DNA from: Ophiothrix spiculata
Taxonomy: Eukaryota > Echinodermata > Ophiuroidea > Amphilepidida > Ophiotrichidae
DNA: 24,852 nucleotides
Reading direction: 5' to 3' (one strand)
Assembly (NCBI GenBank): GCA_000969725.1
Contig: JXSR01S022679.1
The number at the start of each line of letters is the position of its first letter. Within the stretch, counting starts at the first letter, position 1. Shown here in pieces: positions 20,401 through 24,167 of this stretch. Under the pieces are notes generated by a model, which did no database searches, was not told where the DNA came from, and saw nothing but the letters and a program-made list of their open reading frames with translations. The translations under genes and the position numbers were made by a program.

Positions 20401-23253
20401 ATTCATGAACAGTTCTCCAGTCATGTGGAAACATAGTTGTAAGTATCTAAGAAAGTATGTTATTGTTATAAACAGCCTATGAACACTTAGAGATATGTAC
20501 AAATCCATCGTCCTATAAAGTTATAATTTGTGACAGTAGCATTTGCTTTTTTGACAGCAAAACTGTGCTGCAACAGTGATTTGCTAGGATTGTTAATAAT
20601 TCACCTGTATTTGAACACATGAGTCGAGACCACTACATGTAGTGCATAATTCAAAAATAAGCGTGGTAAGCTTTAGACGAGATACTAGACTTTAATGGAT
20701 CTGTAACAGGGACTGATCTGTTTGATCTTTTAAAATGCATTGAAATGTTAGGCAAAACCATTTTGATACATGAATGACATACTTTTAACCACACTATGCA
20801 ACAGATCGAGTTTCCTACAGCCTTGTCAAAGGCAAATGCACTAAAGCAGATTTTGCTTTCTATTTTTATGTCAGATTCTTATATCTACTTTAATGTTGTC
20901 TTATATGTGCCACATGTTTCCCTCTTTTAGGGATTATGTACACCCAAGAAATTGGAAAGTTTAAATTTCTATTAATGGTGCCCGGCGCTTATCATAAATG
21001 ATCAATATAAGGTAGCATGAAGCCACTTTCTTCGCTTGTGACACCCCAGTTTGCAACTTCATGCCATGGGCCTGGCAGCCACACACATATTTTTCTTTCT
21101 CCTCTACCATATGAGGTGCTGGTACTTTTTTTGTTTATATTTCTCATCCTCATGAAAATGCTAAAAATGGTGGGAACTGTCAGTAAAGCTTGCATGTTGC
21201 TCTGCCATTTTCCTCTGTTTAATAATTTTGATTTGTTTCAGTTGAGTCTTAAGCTCCCATTTTGTGACTTAACAAATGAAACTCACCTGTCAGCTCCTCT
21301 CTTTTCTTTTTCTCAGCTTTTTCTTAACTTTTCTTGAGCTCTGCCAGTTTTCTCTGCTCAGCAATTTCCATTTGTTGCAGTTTGATCTTATAATCCCCTC
21401 CTATCCCCTGATCTTGCTTTACAAAAAAACCTACCTCTCAGCCTCTTCACGTTTCTTTTTCTCTGCCTTTTCTTTCCTTTTCTTAAGCTCTGCCTGTTTT
21501 CTCTGCTCAGCAATTTCCATCTGGCGCAGTTGAACCTTATGCTCCTCCCTCTCTACCTGAAGTTGATGCAACTTCTTTAAATATGGCTTACGGGCTCTAC
21601 ACAAATAAATAGAGATACAAGGGCATGGATCAAAAAGAGAATTGCTACATAAAGTTAATCACAAAGTTGTGACTTTAAATCTGGAATTAATGATTCTCTC
21701 GACCAAGGTGTCAAATGGAATTAACTCTTAGAGCGCCGATGGCAAAAATTTGGTGTTTTCATTGATAGCTGCTTTTTGCTAAATTTGATTGTTTCCCTGA
21801 ATGACACATTTTTCTGAAGATTTTAATTTGTGTACATGATCTACTTGCAGAATTGATAAGTTTATTTGTGAGAAGCAATAAAAGTTTTGAAAATATGGAT
21901 GTTTTTGTGATTGGTTGTGCATTTAAACTTGACATTTCAAAAATGTTGCAATAAGGCAGCTATTAATGATATCATACGATTGGTGCAATTTGCACCATTT
22001 GGCGCTTAAAGGGTTAACATTCTTCAACGAGGTGTGTAGATCCAGTCAAGGTAATATATTTGAGTATCTTACAATCACTTTGAAATAGAGATGACCATCC
22101 TGATCTGTGTACATAGATCATCTTGTTTACTTTTATTCTTAGTCATTGAGTGTGATTTTCTTCCTTTTGGCTATCCATTATGAGACAATATATGTCAGCG
22201 CCTTTAATGTTAAACGAAGTGGAACAGTGTGTTGGAAATCACGGCGGGATATAACAATTAGGTTTCTGTCAAGACTGTTTTTTCATGTCGACATGTCGCA
22301 ATAATTTGTTGTCGACACCGACATATGTGTCGACATAAAGTTGATATCAAAGAGTTGTTTTTTGCGGGAAAAACAAATTTGTTTGGATAAGCTTATTCAA
22401 TTGACCCGTTTTAGACGTAGACTTATCTATATATAGTAATGTGGTAGTTCTTTCTGCGTATGACAATATGAATGATATAAAATTGATATTTTGTATCTTT
22501 TTTGTTATGAACCAACTTTAGAAAGAGTAGTAAATGACGAACAACTAATAAGTATTACATTATTTATGCAACACTTTGTAGTTCTTTCTGCGTATGACAA
22601 TATGAATGATATAAAATTGATATTTTGTATCTTTTTTGTTATGAACCATCGTTATAACTTTAGAAACAGTTGTAAATGACGAACAACTAATAAGTATTAA
22701 ATTATTTATGCAACACTTTAAACACTTGATAAAGCTAAAGTTTTTATGAAATTTTACTTGCCCAGTTTTGACATGTCGAGATATGCTTTATGTCGACATA
22801 AGGCCTGTCGACAGAAACCTTAGTAAAAATACCCAACAGACTTTCCAAACATATTTTATGTTTGGATAGGGGTGTTTGTTTTGCAATAATTATATCTATT
22901 GCTTTTTGATAAATAATTGACATTGTTCTTGATTAAAAAATTACTTAAATTTGTGACTAAGAAAATACATCAGCTTTTGTAATGGACACACCTGTACATT
23001 ACTCAAAATAATGTACGCCCATCCATTATTGAGATGATAGATGACAGGCAAAACAATAAATCTTATCATTTATTCTGTAAATTCTGAACCAGTCACCTAG
23101 ATACATCACTCACCGGTATGACCTATATGTAGCTTGTATTGTTACAGCTGCATTGTACACTTGGGTTTCCTTCTTCTCTCTTTCTTCCTTCAGTTGTTTC
23201 TCTAATTCTTCCTTTTCTTCTTGCATTCTCTTTGCAAATTCTTCTATTTCAGC
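2238..23253 (-). CDS. LRRIQ1: LRRIQ1-like protein, 13 internal exons (partial gene)
   Basis: Seen: thirteen minus-strand exons at 23253-23114, 21596-21435, 20161-19145, 18234-18090, 14537-14385, 13556-13406, 9830-9637, 8820-8693, 7262-7189, 6875-6782, 4605-4441, 3193-2912 and 2460-2238. Each is bounded by AG/GT, and phases agree at every junction, giving 976 codons without a stop. Domain order is coiled coil, IQ motif, long charged helix, low-complexity linker, about eleven leucine-rich repeats, helical linker, and a further IQ cluster. Known: this order is that of LRRIQ1, whose vertebrate form is roughly 1,700 residues. IQ motifs bind calmodulin or related EF-hand light chains, and SDS22-type LRRs bind proteins. 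The family is poorly characterised and is often linked to motile-ciliated cells. The true start and the C-terminus lie outside the window. Inferred: this is the single host gene here, with introns enlarged by transposons. No promoter or polyadenylation site can be assigned. Confidence 0.9.
2461..2911. other. Intron between LRRIQ1 exons l and m
   Basis: AT-rich sequence without readable coding, TIR or tandem structure. Confidence 0.5.
2912..3193 (-). CDS. LRRIQ1: LRRIQ1 exon l: charged helical linker
   Basis: The acceptor is atatag and the donor GACAG|gtactg; 282 nt, 93 codons plus split codons. It encodes HLKSKHMEDLYKQAVEHRYM followed by HEYGDLTI, the conserved segment found between the LRR block and the C-terminal IQ motifs in LRRIQ1 proteins. 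A hydrophilic tail rich in Lys, Asp and Ser follows. The plus-strand frame here is a shadow. Confidence 0.87.
3255..3995 (+). pseudogene. Degenerate LINE 3' end with (ATT)n tail
   Basis: Around 3270-3330 frame-shifted reading gives HSFWFQRPTV and NSLPN, resembling the LWNSLP block of LINE reverse transcriptases. The segment ends at 3930-3985 with GCTCTTAGCGAC...AAGCGCTTCATAAATGGCTATTATTATT, a CR1/L2-style terminus with (ATT)n tail. An internal tandem duplication lies at 3370-3560. Stops and frameshifts make it dead. Confidence 0.5.
3370..3560. repeat. Two-copy tandem duplication, about 100-bp unit
   Basis: The blocks TCACTTGTGTCATTGTTAAC and TTCACCTATGTCATTGTCAA start two related units. Each continues with TCT..GGATACC or GGTACC, then TTCGC.CTAAG.GTT, GCCGGTATTT.GC and CGGCC.CTCCAA. 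The units are locally GC-rich compared with their surroundings. Confidence 0.65.
4080..4133 (+). repeat. Second LINE-type tail with (ATT)n
   Basis: TTTGTGCGCTTTAAGAACAC followed by TTAATTATTATTATTATTAT has the same form as the tail ending near 3985, so it probably marks the 3' end of another truncated LINE copy. Confidence 0.5.
4441..4605 (-). CDS. LRRIQ1: LRRIQ1 exon k: LRR cap and helical linker
   Basis: The acceptor is attacag and the donor ATTGA|gtaagt; 165 nt. It encodes AAIITASPNLRVLDSEPI, the degenerate PxLRxLD motif that ends SDS22-type LRR domains, and then an alpha-helical stretch (SQFEAMCLSQIAVQDDLQS). It follows exon j across an intron that contains the palindromic minisatellite. 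Confidence 0.88.
4606..5034. other. Intron DNA, little structure
   Basis: Contains a run of about 16 A at 4635-4651, which as T on the minus strand lies about 30 bp upstream of the exon k acceptor and may serve as its polypyrimidine tract. Nothing else is recognised. Confidence 0.4.
5035..5427 (+). repeat. 42-bp palindromic minisatellite, 9.4 copies
   Basis: Units start at 5035, 5077, 5119, 5161, 5203, 5245, 5287, 5329 and 5371, with a partial unit at 5413. Each has a near-perfect palindrome, TTCGCATAAC-G-GTTATGCGAA, followed by the spacer CAAGGCAAAGATTCCTGGCTA. Because 42 is a multiple of 3, the array is open in several frames on both strands, giving spurious 117- and 139-codon frames made of 14-residue repeats. 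These are not genes. Confidence 0.95.
5497..5583 (+). pseudogene. tRNA-Leu-like relic (possible SINE head)
   Basis: AGGCAAGCGGTCTAAGGCGC resembles the A box and D arm of a type II tRNA-Leu, and GGGTTCAAGCCC resembles the B box and T arm, with a long variable region between. The acceptor, anticodon and T stems do not pair properly, so it is not a working tRNA. It lies between the two minisatellite arrays. It could be an old tRNA pseudogene or the 5' part of a SINE. Confidence 0.55.
5589..5640. repeat. Hairpin with 10-bp stem
   Basis: TTCAGTGTCT pairs perfectly with AGACACTGAA about 30 nt later, and the loop contains additional AT pairing (ATTTTGATTTTAATCATAAA). It lies just after the tRNA-like relic. 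Function unknown. Confidence 0.5.
5911..6108 (-). repeat. Inverted second array of the 42-bp minisatellite, about 4.7 copies
   Basis: The units are the reverse complement of those at 5035-5427 (CATAACCGTTATGCAAATAA, then CAGGAATCTTTGCC). They are more diverged, with one small insertion near 6044. The two arrays thus form inverted arms around a spacer of about 480 bp. Confidence 0.92.
6109..6646. other. Intron DNA, nothing recognised
   Basis: AT-rich sequence following the inverted minisatellite. No coding, TIR or RNA signal could be read. Confidence 0.45.
6651..6711. mobile_element. Possible very short TTAA-flanked MITE
   Basis: TTAA lies at 6647-6650 and 6712-6715. The ends TTAACCTTTTGGGTTGG and (complement) TTAACCCTTTGAACCC are similar, echoing the elements at 1238 and 21725. 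At 61 bp it may be a deletion derivative or chance. Confidence 0.35.
6782..6875 (-). CDS. LRRIQ1: LRRIQ1 exon j: last full LRR (94 nt)
   Basis: The acceptor is tttgtag and the donor TGCAG|gtagtg. The split codon with exon i gives Asp, then VECITPGLEILQNLEQLSVA and GNAV. This is an LxxLxVxGNxV repeat followed by EEHNC, leading into the capping helix of exon k. Confidence 0.87.
7189..7262 (-). CDS. LRRIQ1: LRRIQ1 exon i: one LRR (74 nt)
   Basis: The acceptor is gtttcag and the donor TCTG|gtgagt. The exon begins with one base that completes Ser from exon h and ends one base into a codon. It encodes LPEIPILKGCRLVKILDISH and NFIS, exactly one repeat. It is too short to see except by splice phase and LRR periodicity. 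Confidence 0.87.
7263..8139. other. Intron between LRRIQ1 exons h and i
   Basis: Holds the second copy of a dispersed repeat (7502-7615, compare 1866-1975). A 60-codon plus-strand frame at 7598-7780 and a 77-codon minus frame at 7777-8010 show no recognisable motif. I do not call them genes. Confidence 0.45.
8140..8455 (+). repeat. tRNA-derived SINE
   Basis: GCCAGCTCAGTTGGTTAG is a good Pol III A box in a tRNA D-arm context. It is followed by CTCTGACTGTTAA, like a tRNA anticodon arm with GTT (Asn-like), and by the B box ACGTTCGAGTAC. A non-tRNA body follows, ending near an (ATTT)n tail at 8435-8455. A small insertion separates the anticodon arm from the B box, so internal promoter function is doubtful. 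Confidence 0.65.
8464..8638 (-). pseudogene. Decayed tandem copies of LRRIQ1 exon h 3' half and intron
   Basis: 8523-8638 aligns with 8649-8760, which covers the end of exon h and its intron flank. Compare TTACATATTTTGACT with TTACCTATTTTGACT and GTTGTAAACATTAGTAATTAGGCAT with GTTGTAAGCATTGGTAGCCAGGCAT; the donor GT is still present. A further fragment at 8464-8500 (TGTGATAGGATCTAAGCAAC) matches TCCATGATTGGATCTAAGCT of exon h. No intact reading frame remains. Confidence 0.7.
8693..8820 (-). CDS. LRRIQ1: LRRIQ1 exon h: LRRs
   Basis: The acceptor is ttccacag and the donor AATAG|gtaaga; 128 nt, phase 0 in and phase 2 out. It encodes VLLREIYLDDNSLSSL and MLTTLSISQN, an LRR pair with the acidic LDDN variant. 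A 239-bp fold-back repeat lies 29 bp upstream of the acceptor. Decayed copies of the exon's 3' half lie at 8464-8638. Confidence 0.9.
8849..9087. repeat. 239-bp fold-back element with arms of about 65 bp
   Basis: The left arm begins GTGAATCAAAAAA and contains TGTGCACAGATTAACGATGT and CCTTGACCTTGATAAAA. The complement of the right arm gives GTGAATCAAGAAAA, TGTGCACGGATTACAAATGA and TCTTGACCTTGATAAAA. It is non-coding and probably a MITE. It lies 29 bp upstream of the exon h acceptor. Confidence 0.75.
9088..9636. other. Intron DNA between exons g and h
   Basis: Includes a small hairpin at about 9494-9543 (AGAATATG...CATATTCT). No coding or element boundary is visible. Confidence 0.4.
9637..9830 (-). 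CDS. LRRIQ1: LRRIQ1 exon g: three LRRs
   Basis: The acceptor is taatcag and the donor GCGGAG|gtagga; 194 nt. It encodes ITHLYASHNQL, LQRLDLSHNHL and LRRLNLSCNSL, three consecutive repeats with LxxLxLxxNxL spacing. The split codon with exon f gives Ser. A 425-bp inverted-repeat element begins 24 bp upstream of the acceptor in transcript order. Confidence 0.92.
9854..10278. mobile_element. Inverted-repeat DNA element, TIRs of about 43 bp
   Basis: The left end AATTGAGGGGTGCTCTGGCA continues with AAATGAAGGAAAAGTCGCAA. The complement of the right end is AATTGAGTGGTGCTCTGGCA, then AAATGAGCGGAAAGTCGCGA. The body is 425 bp without transposase. The target duplication is not resolved, so the superfamily is open. 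A 69-codon plus-strand frame inside (10112-10321) is incidental. Confidence 0.75.
10446..10767. mobile_element. PIF/Harbinger-like MITE, 44-bp TIRs, TAA TSD
   Basis: TAA lies at 10443-10445 and 10768-10770. The TIRs start GGCTTGGCGTCCAAAGACAT and GGATTGGCATCCAAAGACAT and differ at 3 of 44 positions. The motif ACATTCGCT and close variants recur several times inside, in both orientations, as subterminal repeats. A TWA target and GG-initial TIRs are PIF/Harbinger hallmarks. The 322-bp body has no ORF. Confidence 0.85.
10894..11756. mobile_element. hAT DNA transposon, 863 bp, non-autonomous
   Basis: A perfect 8-bp TSD, GTATGGAG, lies at 10886-10893 and 11757-11764. The TIRs are CAACACTGTACGGTG and CAACGCTGTACGGTG. 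An 8-bp TSD with CA-initial TIRs indicates the hAT superfamily. At 11394 an ATG opens a 21-codon plus-strand frame, MATKWTFMNFFKPK..., then a stop. It looks like the remnant of a transposase N-terminus (inference). The catalytic region is absent. Confidence 0.88.
11765..12023. other. Low-complexity intron DNA
   Basis: Contains T-rich tandem stretches around 11900-11950 (CTTTTTGTTTTTG repeats). Nothing else is visible. Confidence 0.4.
12024..12172. mobile_element. 149-bp MITE carrying CCCTAA repeats
   Basis: TATACTTTAGGTCC at 12024-12037 is perfectly inverted at 12159-12172, consistent with a TA target duplication plus a 12-bp TIR. The interior is C/A-rich with CCCGACC, CACTAAC and several CCCTAACCC runs (12110-12143). 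These resemble telomeric repeats but are embedded in the element. Confidence 0.75.
12298..12380. repeat. Short degenerate tandem repeat, unit about 25 bp
   Basis: Three units vary around AGACTATTTACAGGTTTTGAA (CTATTTACGAGTTTTGAAAA, CTATTTACAGGTTTTGAAAG, CTATATGCGGGTTTCGAAAG). It is followed by an ACACGCAT-rich stretch near 12420-12480. Confidence 0.6.
12589..12724. repeat. 136-bp near-complete palindrome
   Basis: The arms TAAAACAATATATACTGAC and (complement) TAAACAAATATATACTGAC are followed inward by AGATCTCTGG and its complement, and at the centre GTGACTAAA pairs with TTTAGTCAC. Almost the whole segment can fold into one long hairpin. It is most likely a palindromic MITE; a hairpin RNA precursor is a less likely alternative. 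Confidence 0.7.
12725..13014. other. Intron DNA, nothing recognised
   Basis: A mixed segment with a GC-richer patch at 12780-12865 (TAGGCCCGGGCATAG...AGGCCCGCTCAGC). No element ends or coding are readable. Confidence 0.4.
13015..13375. mobile_element. hAT-like non-autonomous element, 361 bp
   Basis: The 8-bp flanks CAATTCAG (13007-13014) and CAATGCAG (13376-13383) differ at one base. The termini are CATACCTGTTAA and (complement) CATACCTGTCAA. The right part is built of CGGGAG/CTCCCG inverted motifs (13300-13362). Eight-base flanks and CA-initial ends suggest hAT. A second partial copy lies at 14617-14789. Confidence 0.75.
13406..13556 (-). CDS. LRRIQ1: LRRIQ1 exon f: LRRs
   Basis: The acceptor is ctcacag and the donor ATAA|gtaagt; 151 nt, phase 0 in and phase 1 out. 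It encodes LLLLAHNHLGNLQGLEGCP and LRWMEVQHNKLTRI, two clear 22-residue SDS22-type repeats with the HNxL asparagine ladder. A hAT-like element ends only about 30 bp beyond the donor, at 13375. Confidence 0.9.
13620..13830. repeat. Dispersed repeat with hairpin, related to 23310-23515
   Basis: ACGCAGAGTG and CACTCTGCGT form a perfect 10-bp stem at 13659-13696. Sequences such as AAATTCACAGTGCA.TC..CGTGTT, TTTTGA.TTTTGATGG.CAT and ACAAAA.ATG.....ATATTTT recur with substitutions near 23315-23510. The family is unknown. Confidence 0.5.
13831..14384. other. Intron between exons e and f, no gene
   Basis: A 109-codon plus-strand frame (13869-14198) has no recognisable motif and a composition typical of AT-rich non-coding DNA. 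I do not call it. Confidence 0.45.
14385..14537 (-). CDS. LRRIQ1: LRRIQ1 exon e: LRR N-cap and first repeats
   Basis: The acceptor is atatag and the donor GTCCAG|gtatgc; 153 nt, 51 codons, phase 0 at both ends. It encodes VTTVILEDLPGFNLSTL, the segment that opens the LRR domain in this family, and then the repeats LECVNIHKCKL and VISVNVQ. It is an LRR exon with an asymmetric Cys-containing capping pattern. Confidence 0.87.
14573..14601. repeat. (CATATA)n microsatellite
   Basis: About four copies of ATACAT/CATATA, just upstream of the exon e acceptor in transcript order. Confidence 0.7.
14617..14789. mobile_element. Second, truncated copy of the 13015 hAT-like element
   Basis: About 95% identical to 13076-13248 in the same orientation, starting abruptly at AGTAACGTTTATGGGC and stopping at the assembly gap. 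Neither terminal inverted repeat is present. Confidence 0.85.
14790..14839. other. Assembly gap of 50 N
   Basis: Exactly 50 N, a placeholder size. It falls inside the repeated element, and by comparison with the full copy at least 125 bp of element is missing. Translations through it are meaningless. Confidence 0.98.
14985..15095 (-). repeat. tRNA-derived SINE, minus strand
   Basis: On the minus strand GTGACTGAGTGAATTAGGCG followed by CTTGTCTCG resembles a tRNA-Leu A box and D arm, and GGTTGTGAGTTCAATGCC the B box. Then comes TGTGTCCTTTGGCAAAGCAC, a body motif common to tRNA-SINEs of aquatic animals. The 3' end is unclear and may reach the gap. Confidence 0.65.
15096..15358. other. No feature recognised
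   Basis: Probably eroded upstream sequence of the following LINE, without readable protein similarity. Confidence 0.35.
15359..17110 (+). pseudogene. CR1/L2-type LINE, dead, split by a DNA transposon
   Basis: The first part encodes IRRFIDQDTAANAMRALVL, then SNLDYANALLSV and LQCLQN. After a one-base frameshift it continues QAARIVFQLP, LLNSLHWLPINKRIHFKIL and LYIYKTL up to 15655. The second part, from 16768, encodes RKGLRSNSDVN, VFGPHLWNKFL, FKVNLKTHLF and a stop at 17005-17007, with another frameshift near 16810. This is the C-terminal part of a LINE reverse-transcriptase ORF with its 3' UTR and an (ATT)n tail at 17090-17103. It was 5'-truncated before the hAT-like element at 15656-16759 inserted. 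Confidence 0.85.
15656..16759. mobile_element. hAT-like element, 1104 bp, nested in LINE
   Basis: GTCACAAG is present at 15648-15655 and 16760-16767. The ends TAGGCCTGGGA and (complement) TAAATTTGGGA match except for four transitions. Both ends carry TCGGGCGGGACTCG-type sequences with CCCGA/TCGGG inverted motifs. The inside is AT-rich with no transposase; the 65-codon frame at 16385-16582 has no motif. The 8-bp TSD points to hAT. Confidence 0.8.
17111..17311. other. Intron DNA, nothing recognised
   Basis: A short mixed-composition stretch between the LINE tail and the TTAA element. Confidence 0.4.
17316..18040. mobile_element. TTAA-target DNA element, 725 bp including a nested MITE
   Basis: TTAA lies at 17312-17315 and 18041-18044. 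The TIRs are GGCTGGGGTAGACCT and GGCTGGTGTAGACCT, and TTTTTGTACTCTA recurs subterminally at both ends. The superfamily is piggyBac or Kolobok by target site. No transposase is visible. The right end lies 46 bp beyond the preferred exon d donor. Confidence 0.75.
17360..17638. mobile_element. 279-bp MITE nested in the TTAA element
   Basis: The TIRs TATGCTGCTTTCATACT match exactly at 17 positions. Direct repeats ACTCT at 17355-17359 and 17639-17643 look like a 5-bp target duplication. GC-rich internal motifs (GCCGCTTC, TTGTCGTAGCGGC) contrast with the AT-rich host. The superfamily is not assigned. Confidence 0.75.
18090..18234 (-). CDS. LRRIQ1: LRRIQ1 exon d: basic linker before the LRR domain
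   Basis: The acceptor is ttttttcag; the preferred donor is GAAGAG|gtcagt, giving 145 nt. The product is basic (TKQRRQLRRPRSAKK) and continues to LPDITEQQILAGS and NSLEE, which joins VTTVILEDLP of exon e in phase 0. An alternative phase-0 donor, CTG|gtgtag at 18036, would add 18 residues, but its last bases lie inside a transposon TIR. I prefer the first donor because it matches the consensus better and makes a natural LRR-cap junction. Confidence 0.75.
18235..19144. other. Intron between exons c and d
   Basis: AT-rich sequence with a short local repeat near 18352-18385 (CCTATAATTCATA). No gene or element ends are recognised. Confidence 0.45.
19145..20161 (-). CDS. LRRIQ1: LRRIQ1 exon c: long E/R/K helix and Ser/Asn-rich linker
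   Basis: At 1017 nt this is the largest exon. The acceptor ctgtag leads into AGA AAA AAG, and the donor is CTTGG|gtaagt. The first 70 or so residues are an almost uninterrupted ER/K run (repeats of ERKEKERQE and ERLEAERLEKERL), the composition of a stable single alpha helix or coiled coil. About 220 residues of low-complexity Ser/Thr/Asn/Gln sequence follow and are probably disordered. The end, LPEEIEKMRLNWMEKC, is a conserved-looking helix just before the LRR block. The plus-strand frames over the helix are mirror open frames and not genes. Confidence 0.88.
20162..21197. other. Intron between exons b and c, distal part
   Basis: No coding or TIR structure could be read. Open frames here are short and motif-free. 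Confidence 0.45.
21198..21258 (-). pseudogene. Third, fragmentary copy of LRRIQ1 exon b
   Basis: TGCTCTGCCATTTTCCTCTG followed by ATAATTTTGATTTGTTTCAG and TTGAGTCTTAAGCTCCC aligns with the copy at 21282-21416 (GCTCTGCCAGTTTTCTCTGC..., CAGTTTGATCTTATAATCCC). It is much more diverged and lacks splice sites. Confidence 0.55.
21282..21416 (-). pseudogene. Decayed tandem duplicate of LRRIQ1 exon b
   Basis: On the minus strand it encodes KIKLQQMEIAEQRKLAELKK, then Ser and a TAA stop, where exon b has QLRQMEIAEQRKQAELKKRK. A near-consensus donor CTGACAG|gtgagt survives, but one base is missing before it, so the exit phase is wrong. The 5' part of exon b, with the rest of the IQ motif, is not preserved. 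It lies in the same orientation 19 bp from the end of the real exon. Confidence 0.8.
21435..21596 (-). CDS. LRRIQ1: LRRIQ1 exon b: end of IQ motif 1 and charged helix
   Basis: The acceptor is tgtgtag and the donor GAGAG|gtaggt; 162 nt. Choosing the next AG, two bases downstream, would give an immediate stop, so this acceptor is fixed by frame. It encodes ARKPYLKKLHQLQ and then a Gln/Glu/Lys-rich helix (RQMEIAEQRKQAELKKRKEK). Two decayed copies of this exon lie just 3' in transcript order, at 21282-21416 and 21198-21258. Confidence 0.85.
21725..22013. mobile_element. piggyBac-like MITE, TTAA target site, 289 bp
   Basis: TTAA lies at 21721-21724 and 22014-22017. The ends, read inward from TTAA, are CTCTTAGAGCGCCGATGG and (complement) CCCTTTAAGCGCCAAATGG. 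A TTAA target with CYCTTT...GCGCC ends is a common piggyBac-derived MITE form. No ORF. Confidence 0.7.
22261..22819. mobile_element. Harbinger-like element, 559 bp, TTA TSD
   Basis: TTA lies at 22258-22260 and 22820-22822, with TIR GGTTTCTGTC perfectly inverted. GTCGACA palindromes and CGACAT motifs cluster near both ends. The centre holds a tandem duplication with period about 134 bp (from 22444 and 22578; copy 2 has a small insertion). There is no transposase; the 62-codon frame at 22491-22679 spans the duplication. Confidence 0.75.
22444..22719. repeat. Two-copy tandem duplication, period about 134 bp
   Basis: GTAGTTCTTTCTGCGTATGA through ATTTATGCAACACTTT occurs twice, nearly identical apart from a few substitutions and about 7 bp inserted after GAACCA in the second copy. 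It is internal to the Harbinger-like element. Confidence 0.9.
23114..23253 (-). CDS. LRRIQ1: LRRIQ1 exon a: coiled coil and first half of IQ motif 1
   Basis: The acceptor is tttcag and the donor CCG|gtgagt; 140 nt, entry phase 0, exit two bases into a codon. It encodes about 30 residues of Glu/Lys-rich coiled coil (EEFAKRMQEEKEELEKQ) and then AAVTIQATYRSYR. Spliced to exon b this becomes an IQ motif, IQxxYRxYRARKPY. Interrupting an IQ motif with an intron fits an ancestral multi-exon gene. More N-terminal exons must lie above 24852, since no upstream coding segment was found between here and the window edge. Confidence 0.85.
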
Positions 23254-23309
23254 CTGAAAGTGTCACAGATTACGAAAAAGAGAGTATTAATTGATAATAA
23301 AATAAATTT

Positions 23310-23515
23310 GAAATTCACAATGCATTCCACGTGTTGTGTTCCAGTTTGTGTGACGAGCATTTAAAGCATTTAAAGCATATGAATGTTAAATTGTTTTTGT
23401 CGGGTGATAATTCATTTAGTTAAGCTTAGTTTTGAATTTTGATGGCCATATAACTGTGACAGCCTTAACTCTTTTTACAAAAGATGTGATATTTATTATT
23501 TTCTTTTATGTATAA
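23310..23515. repeat. Second copy of the dispersed repeat at 13620-13830
   Basis: AAATTCACAATGCATTCCAC, TTTTGAATTTTGATGGCCAT and ACAAAAGATGTGATATTTAT correspond in order to segments of the other copy. The perfect hairpin is not conserved here. Confidence 0.45.
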
Positions 23516-23536
23516 CACGGCTTTAACTGACCTCTT

Positions 23537-23626
23537 ACAAAAATATAGGGCTAAATATAGGGCAATTTTTTCAATATAGGGCTAATATAGGGCTTCGACT
23601 GTAAAAATAGGGAAAATATAGGCTTT
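23537..23626. repeat. ATATAGGG-rich degenerate tandem repeat
   Basis: ATATAGGGCTA, AATATAGGGC and AAATAGGGAAAATATAGG variants recur about six times, with single copies again near 23935 and 23955. It is irregularly spaced and not telomeric. Confidence 0.55.
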
Positions 23627-23694
23627 TTTAATCAAATAAACGAACTTAAAACAATATTTTTTGTCATCATTTGGTATACAAAGAATCTTAACTA

Positions 23695-23847
23695 CAGGGA
23701 TGCCAGTGGTAAGCAACAGTTTGGCAGGAAAGTGAATAAAAACTGACTCTCGCATAATAAATCCTGTTGAGGTAAATTGCAGGAAATGACTTGAAAATCA
23801 TTCAAAAAGCAGGAATTCCTGCAATTGCAGGAAAACTGGCATCCCTG
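23695..23847. mobile_element. hAT-like MITE, 153 bp
   Basis: CAGGGATGCCAGT is perfectly inverted at both ends, a classic CAGGG hAT terminus. The flanks share a direct TAACTA (23689-23694 and 23848-23853), 6 bp rather than the usual 8. Internal GCAGGAA/TTCCTGC motifs recur. Confidence 0.75.
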
Positions 23848-24167
23848 TAACTATTTCAACAAAGGTTAATGGCCACCTCCATTCCCCTCACAGCCATTCC
23901 TCTGCTTTATTTTCTTCTTTTCAACACATAGAAAAAATAGGGACTTAGGTCCCAAATAGGTTGTCCAATAATAAAAGTTATATTGAAAATGGGTCAAGCC
24001 CAGTCAGCAAAAATATGGTGGTTTTTGCTCAGTAATTCATGTACTACATGTACAGGATTTTGACAATGATTTTTCATCTGGAAAAAAGTTTTATTTTTTT
24101 TAGCCTGTTTTTGATGGTTTTGAAAATGCTATAAAAAAAGAGGACAATTCGACATTTTTGAAGGTTT
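23848..24167. other. No gene recognised
   Basis: An AT-rich stretch with scattered AATAGGG motifs. No coding or TIR structure. Confidence 0.45.
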
